Shown: positions 60,316-64,000 of the stretch, piece after piece
Layout: every line of letters starts with the position of its first letter
How positions within the stretch are numbered: position 1 is the first letter of the stretch
Assembly (NCBI RefSeq): GCF_001468265.1
Contig: NZ_LNRZ01000002.1
Span: forward strand, 62,001 to 126,000
Length of the DNA stretch: 64,000 bases
Source: Sphingopyxis sp. H050
GTDB taxonomy: Bacteria; Pseudomonadota; Alphaproteobacteria; Sphingomonadales; Sphingomonadaceae
Direction of reading: 5' to 3'
The notes under the pieces: model-generated
The model's database searches: none
What the model saw: only the letters and a program-made list of their open reading frames with translations
What the model was told of the DNA's origin: nothing
Made by a program: the position numbers and the translations under genes

Positions 60316-60552
60316 TCAGCGGGCGCCGCCGCCGCCGTTCATGCGGACATCGCTGCCGACGTCTTGCGGCTGGGCGTCCCATTGTTCCTGGGTCTTGCAG
60401 GTGCGACCCTTCAGGCGCGAACCGGTGTTCACGTCGGTGCGGCAGATTTTCTTCGGCTTCGCCGGTTTGGCGGTGGCGGTGGTCGGCGCTGGCGCTTCAG
60501 CCGCCTCGGGGGCTGAAGCCGAAAGCGCGAGGGAAAGGATGAGAGTCAGCAT
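60316..60552 (-). CDS. Small exported protein, KPAKPKKIC family (copy 2)
   Basis: A 78-residue paralogue of the gene downstream: signal peptide MLTLILSLALSASAPEA, then TAKPAKPKKICRTDVNTGSR, KGRTCKTQEQWDAQ. It keeps the two cysteines and the TGSRL..RTCKT pattern, common in small sphingomonad secreted proteins as I recall. It ends with a Gly-rich tail. The two copies are 90 bases apart and point the same way. Confidence 0.65.
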   Translation of the reverse strand: MLTLILSLALSASAPEAAEAPAPTTATAKPAKPKKICRTDVNTGSRLKGRTCKTQEQWDAQPQDVGSDVRMNGGGGAR

Positions 60553-60578
60553 AGGGTCTCCAAGATCGATTCCCCCCG

Positions 60579-61307
60579 TTATCGCGATCGGGGCGTCCTG
60601 CCAAGTGCCGTCACGATCCCATGCATCATCCTGATATCATTGTGCGACCAGCCGGTCTTCGTAAGCGTGGTCCTGAGCGTCCGCAGCGTTGCCTCCGTGC
60701 GGTCGGCGGGGAAGAAATAACCTGCCTTGTCGAGGTCGCGGACGAAATGCTGGATCAACTCCTCCATCTCCGCATGCGGTGCGGGAGGATCGAGCGGCAC
60801 GTTGGGCGGGCTCGCCAGCGCCACCCCTTTCGACCATTCATAAGCCAGCAGGATCACTGCCTGGGCGAGGTTCAGCGACCCAAATTCGGGGTTGATCGGC
60901 ACCGTGATGATCTTGTGCGCGAGCGCGACATCGTCGGTTTCGAGCCCCGAGCGTTCGGGACCGAAGATGTAGGCCGAGCGCCCGGCGGTGGCATGGACTT
61001 CGCGCGCGGCGTTCTCGGGCGTCGACACCGGCTTGATAACGCCGCGCTTGCGGACGGTGGTGGCGTAGATGGTCGTGCAATCGGCGACTGCTTCGGCCAG
61101 CGTGTCGAACAGTTGGGCGTTCGCGAGCACGATATCGGCGCCTGACGCCGCCGGCCCCGCATCGGGGTTCGGCCAGCCGTCGCGCGGCGCGACGAGGCGC
61201 AGTTCGGTCAGCCCGAAATTGAGCATCGCCCGCGCCGCCTTGCCGATATTCTCGGCAAGTTGCGGTCGAACGAGCACGATGACGGGAGGCGGGGCGGCCG
61301 CGGTCAT
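60579..61307 (-). CDS. trmJ: tRNA (cytidine/uridine-2'-O-)-methyltransferase TrmJ
   Basis: A 242-residue SPOUT methyltransferase that modifies the ribose at tRNA position 32. The SpoU motifs are visible: [20 protein letters not shown] (motif 1), [19 protein letters not shown] (motif 2) and [19 protein letters not shown] (motif 3). A helical C-terminal extension ([20 protein letters not shown]) fits TrmJ rather than TrmH. It overlaps nrdR by ATGA and is the last gene of the operon. Confidence 0.93.
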   Translation of the reverse strand: MTAAAPPPVIVLVRPQLAENIGKAARAMLNFGLTELRLVAPRDGWPNPDAGPAASGADIVLANAQLFDTLAEAVADCTTIYATTVRKRGVIKPVSTPENAAREVHATAGRSAYIFGPERSGLETDDVALAHKIITVPINPEFGSLNLAQAVILLAYEWSKGVALASPPNVPLDPPAPHAEMEELIQHFVRDLDKAGYFFPADRTEATLRTLRTTLTKTGWSHNDIRMMHGIVTALGRTPRSR

Positions 61308-61771
61308 TTGCCCGGCCGTGCCGCCTCGGTGATCGATGAGGCGAACTCCTCGAAATCCTTGGCCTCGGTAAAGTCGCGATAGACGCTGGCGAAGCGGATA
61401 TAAGCGACATTGTCGAAGCCCTTCAGCGCCTCCATCACCATCGCGCCGATCTGCGCCGCCTGTACCTCATTCTCGCCCGAGGTTTCGAGCTGGCGCTGGA
61501 TGCCCGATACCAGCCGCTCGATCCGCGCCCCGTCGATCGGGCGCTTCCGGCACGCGATCTGGACGCTGCGCATCAGTTTCTCGCGGTCGAAGGGTTCGCG
61601 GCCGCCGCCGGCTTTCAGCACCGCGACCTCGCGCAGCTGAATGCGCTCGAAGGTCGTGAAACGCGCGCCGCAGTCCTCGCACTGGCGGCGGCGACGGATC
61701 GCCGCGCCGTCCTCGGTCGGGCGGCTGTCCTTCACCTGGCTGTCTTCATGTCCGCAATAGGGGCAGCGCAT
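61304..61771 (-). CDS. nrdR: Transcriptional repressor NrdR
   Basis: A 155-residue zinc-ribbon/ATP-cone repressor of ribonucleotide reductase genes. Zinc ligands in [13 protein letters not shown] and [14 protein letters not shown], then the ATP-cone with [20 protein letters not shown] and [20 protein letters not shown]. It is of normal length. It lies in an operon with glyA, frequent in alphaproteobacteria. No NrdR boxes were searched for. Confidence 0.96.
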   Translation of the reverse strand: MRCPYCGHEDSQVKDSRPTEDGAAIRRRRQCEDCGARFTTFERIQLREVAVLKAGGGREPFDREKLMRSVQIACRKRPIDGARIERLVSGIQRQLETSGENEVQAAQIGAMVMEALKGFDNVAYIRFASVYRDFTEAKDFEEFASSITEAARPGK

Positions 61772-61774
61772 CGG

Positions 61775-61993
61775 TCAGCGTTTCACCCGCGTATAGAGCG
61801 CGATGGCGGCGCCGGCGAACAGGCCGACCGGCCATGTCACGACGGGCAGCACGGCGCCGGCAATCGCGCCGACGACGCCGCCGGTCAGCACCGGGCGCGT
61901 CGAGGGATGGTTCATCCCCTGCTTGCCCATGGCCTTGACCTCTTCGATGGTCACTTCGACCAGCGTCGGCTCTTCGGGATGCTGCCTCGCCAT
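61775..61993 (-). CDS. Small membrane protein
   Basis: A 72-residue protein: a charged N-terminal half (EEPTLVEVTIEEVKAMGKQG) and a double hydrophobic hairpin with VGAIAGAVLPVVTWPVGLFA, ending TRVKR. It lies in the operon between glyA and nrdR with gaps of 4 and 3 bases, so expression is coupled. Function is not known. Glycine-zipper-like GxxxG spacing may mediate oligomerisation. Confidence 0.75.
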   Translation of the reverse strand: MARQHPEEPTLVEVTIEEVKAMGKQGMNHPSTRPVLTGGVVGAIAGAVLPVVTWPVGLFAGAAIALYTRVKR

Positions 61994-61997
61994 TGCC

Positions 61998-63305
61998 TTA
62001 GCCCTGATAGATGGGGAAGCGTTCGCACAGCGCGCGGACGCGGCCGCGGACCTTGGCTTCGACATCGGCATCGCCATGCTCGCCCTTGTCGCGCAGCGCC
62101 TCTAGAACGTCGGCAACCATATCGCCGATCTCCTCGAACTCGGCGATGCCGAAACCGCGCGTCGTGCCCGCGGGCGATCCGACGCGGATGCCGCTGGTCT
62201 TGACCGGGGGCAGCGGGTCGAACGGGACGCCGTTCTTGTTGCAGGTGATCGCCGAGCGTTCGAGCGCCTCGTCGGCGTCGCGGCCGGTGATGCCGAGCGG
62301 GCGGAGGTCGATCAGCGCGAGATGCGTGTCGGTGCCGCCGGCGACCACATCGGCGCCGCGCGCCTTCAGCCGGTTCGCCAGCGCCTGGGCGTTGGCGATC
62401 GTCGCCTTGGCGTAATCCTTGAACTCGGGGCGCAGCGCTTCGCCGAACGCCACTGCCTTGGCGGCGATGACATGGACCAGCGGGCCGCCTTGCAGGCCTG
62501 GGAAGACCGCCGAATTGATCCGCTTGGCGATCGCTTCGTCATTGGTCAGGATCATGCCGCCGCGCGGGCCGCGCAGCGTCTTGTGCGTCGTCGTCGTGAC
62601 GACATGCGCGTGCGGCAGCGGCGAAGGGTGCGCACCGCCGGCCACCAGGCCCGCGAAATGCGCCATGTCGACCATCAGCAGCGCGCCGACGTCATCGGCG
62701 ATGGCGCGGAAGCGCGCGAAATCGAGCGTGCGCGGATAGGCCGAGCCGCCCGCGATGATCAGCGAGGGGCGATGCTCCTTCGCCAGCGCCTCGACCTGGT
62801 CGAAATCGACGAGATGGTCGTCGGCCCGTACGCCATATTGCACCGCGTTGAACCATTTGCCCGACATCGCCGGCGGCGCGCCGTGGGTCAGGTGGCCACC
62901 GGCGTCGAGGCTCATGCCCAGGATCGTCGCGCCCGGCTTGGTCAGCGCCAGCATCACCGCGCCATTGGCCTGCGCGCCCGAGTGCGGTTGGACGTTGGCA
63001 AAGCCGCAGTCGAAGAGTTGTTTCGCGCGGTCGATCGCCAGCGTCTCGACCTCGTCAGACGGCGCACAGCCCTGATAATAGCGCTTGCCCGGATAGCCTT
63101 CGGCATATTTGTTGGTGAAGACGCTGCCCTGCGCTTCGAGTACCGCCTTCGAGACGATATTCTCCGAGGCGATCAGCTCGATCTGATACTGCTCGCGTTC
63201 CAGTTCATGCTTGATCGCCGCCGCGACCGCGGGGTCGGTGGTGCCGACGCCATCGGTGAAATAGCCGGCCGATTTGATGGGCTTGTCGAGCGTTTCGGTG
63301 GTCAT
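61998..63305 (-). CDS. glyA: Serine hydroxymethyltransferase
   Basis: A 435-residue PLP enzyme interconverting serine and glycine with one-carbon transfer to tetrahydrofolate. Motifs: [49 protein letters not shown] and the PLP-lysine in [16 protein letters not shown]. The C-terminal [20 protein letters not shown] is also typical. A longer in-frame start upstream lies in rpiB and is rejected. Its start overlaps the rpiB stop by ATGA. Confidence 0.97.
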   Translation of the reverse strand: MTTETLDKPIKSAGYFTDGVGTTDPAVAAAIKHELEREQYQIELIASENIVSKAVLEAQGSVFTNKYAEGYPGKRYYQGCAPSDEVETLAIDRAKQLFDCGFANVQPHSGAQANGAVMLALTKPGATILGMSLDAGGHLTHGAPPAMSGKWFNAVQYGVRADDHLVDFDQVEALAKEHRPSLIIAGGSAYPRTLDFARFRAIADDVGALLMVDMAHFAGLVAGGAHPSPLPHAHVVTTTTHKTLRGPRGGMILTNDEAIAKRINSAVFPGLQGGPLVHVIAAKAVAFGEALRPEFKDYAKATIANAQALANRLKARGADVVAGGTDTHLALIDLRPLGITGRDADEALERSAITCNKNGVPFDPLPPVKTSGIRVGSPAGTTRGFGIAEFEEIGDMVADVLEALRDKGEHGDADVEAKVRGRVRALCERFPIYQG

Positions 63306-63754
63306 CGGCTGGTCTCCAGTTGCGGCGGATGAGAAAGCTTGTCGACGCGGCGCGCGTGGCGGTCGCCGGCGAAGTCGGTGGTCAGGAAGGCGGTGATGCA
63401 CGCCTTCGCCATGTCGATGCCGGTCAGGCGCGCGCCGAGGGCTATCACATTCGCGTCATTGTGCTCGCGCGCCAGCTTCGCCGACAGCGGCTCGGATACG
63501 AGCGCGCAGCGGCAGGCGGGGTTGCGGTTGACCGAGATCGAGATGCCGATCCCCGAACCGCAGAGCGCGACGCCCTTGTCGGCGCTGCCGCCCGCGACGG
63601 CCTCGGCAAGGCGATAGCCATAGTCGGGATAATCGACGCTGTCGGGGCCGTTGGTGCCAAGGTCGGCGACGTCGTGACCTTCGCCGCGCAGCCAGTCGGC
63701 GAGCACGGCCTTCAGCTCATAAGCGGCGTGGTCAGAGGCTATCGCGATGCGCAT
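63302..63754 (-). CDS. rpiB: Ribose-5-phosphate isomerase B
   Basis: A 150-residue LacAB/RpiB family isomerase. It opens [20 protein letters not shown], continues [20 protein letters not shown], and has the catalytic Cys in [17 protein letters not shown]. The phosphate-binding [15 protein letters not shown] is also present. First gene of the rpiB-glyA operon; the promoter should lie in the 110-base divergent gap before the next gene. Confidence 0.95.
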   Translation of the reverse strand: MRIAIASDHAAYELKAVLADWLRGEGHDVADLGTNGPDSVDYPDYGYRLAEAVAGGSADKGVALCGSGIGISISVNRNPACRCALVSEPLSAKLAREHNDANVIALGARLTGIDMAKACITAFLTTDFAGDRHARRVDKLSHPPQLETSR

Positions 63755-63866
63755 CGGCGCGGCTCCCGCTGGAGAAAGGGAATCTATGACGCGCCTTTAG
63801 GCGAAGCTTGGCCGATTGGCCATAAGCGAGGTGGCAAATTTGTGACGCCGGCGATATGGCCGCGCC

Positions 63867-64000
63867 ATGTCCGACACGATCCTGTCCGTGCTGATGCTGA
63901 CCGGCGTCATTTTGACCGGCGGCGCCATCTATGTCTTTCGCAAGGGCGACCGGCGCCGCGCGTTGTTGATGCTGGTCGCGGCGCTGGTCATGTTCGCCAA
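63867..64000 (+). CDS. Membrane protein, N-terminal part only (runs off the right edge)
   Basis: From the ATG at 63867 the frame stays open to the window end (44 residues). The visible part is MSDTILSVLMLTGVILTGGA followed by a basic turn (RKGDRRR) and a second hydrophobic stretch, that is, a two-helix hairpin of an inner-membrane protein. No family can be told. It is divergent from rpiB. Confidence 0.6.
   Translation, partial: MSDTILSVLMLTGVILTGGAIYVFRKGDRRRALLMLVAALVMFA

Overview
The window looks like a chromosome segment of an alphaproteobacterium of the order Sphingomonadales, probably close to Sphingopyxis or Sphingomonas. This rests on the high GC content, the gene order mreB-mreC-mreD-mrdA-rodA, the family content (DUF736, DUF2493 and DUF6117 in accessory DNA) and the CCGTTCG... 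and CGTCATCCCCGCG... inverted repeats, which I recall as frequent in sphingomonads. The assignment is by recognition only; no search was run.

Accessory region, 1 to about 20572. This is one end of an integrated conjugative or mobilizable element that abuts the 3' end of a tRNA-Lys(CTT) gene. From the left it carries: a GHKL ATPase with an upstream partner gene; a block of likely nuclease genes (PD-(D/E)XK, GIY-YIG, a HEPN protein overlapping a frameshifted DUF3800 gene, and a second PD-(D/E)XK); an unrecognised reverse-strand gene; a maintenance-type block (DUF736 with an SSB-like C-terminal tip, two DUF2493/SLOG paralogues around a DUF6117 gene, and an AHSA1/SRPBCC gene); and a DNA-transfer module (possible oriT, ribbon-helix-helix protein, TraD/TrwB-type coupling protein, TrwC/TraI-type relaxase-helicase, lytic transglycosylase, excisionase-like HTH protein). 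An IS1111-type insertion sequence with perfect 15-bp inverted repeats lies near the right end. No integrase and no type IV secretion genes are inside the window, so the rest of the element should lie to the left or be lost.

Core region, about 20573 to 64000. This holds housekeeping genes: cell-shape operon (mreBCD-mrdA-rodA), mutL, a MaoC hydratase, PhoD phosphatase, a probable copper-linked pair of envelope proteins, ychF, hslVU, a mannose-6-phosphate isomerase, an HxlR/acyl-CoA dehydrogenase divergent pair, selO, ugd, tamA-tamB followed by a small lipoprotein, a manganese (yybP-ykoY) riboswitch in front of a UPF0016 exporter, a PilZ protein, the agmatine-to-putrescine genes aguA/aguB, two exported peptidases (M28 and S9), rpsD, a chorismate mutase, two tandem small secreted paralogues, and the rpiB-glyA-(membrane protein)-nrdR-trmJ operon.

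The most interesting points are the nuclease cluster with the HEPN/DUF3800 overlap on the element, the SSB-like tail on DUF736, the candidate bridge RNA of the IS1111 element, the Mn riboswitch whose conserved 5' motif contains the stop codon of the preceding lipoprotein gene, a hairpin that buries the ribosome binding site of a serine hydrolase, and a 156-nt composite inverted repeat upstream of hslV. Apart from mechanisms discussed under individual features, promoters were not called because none could be supported by eye.
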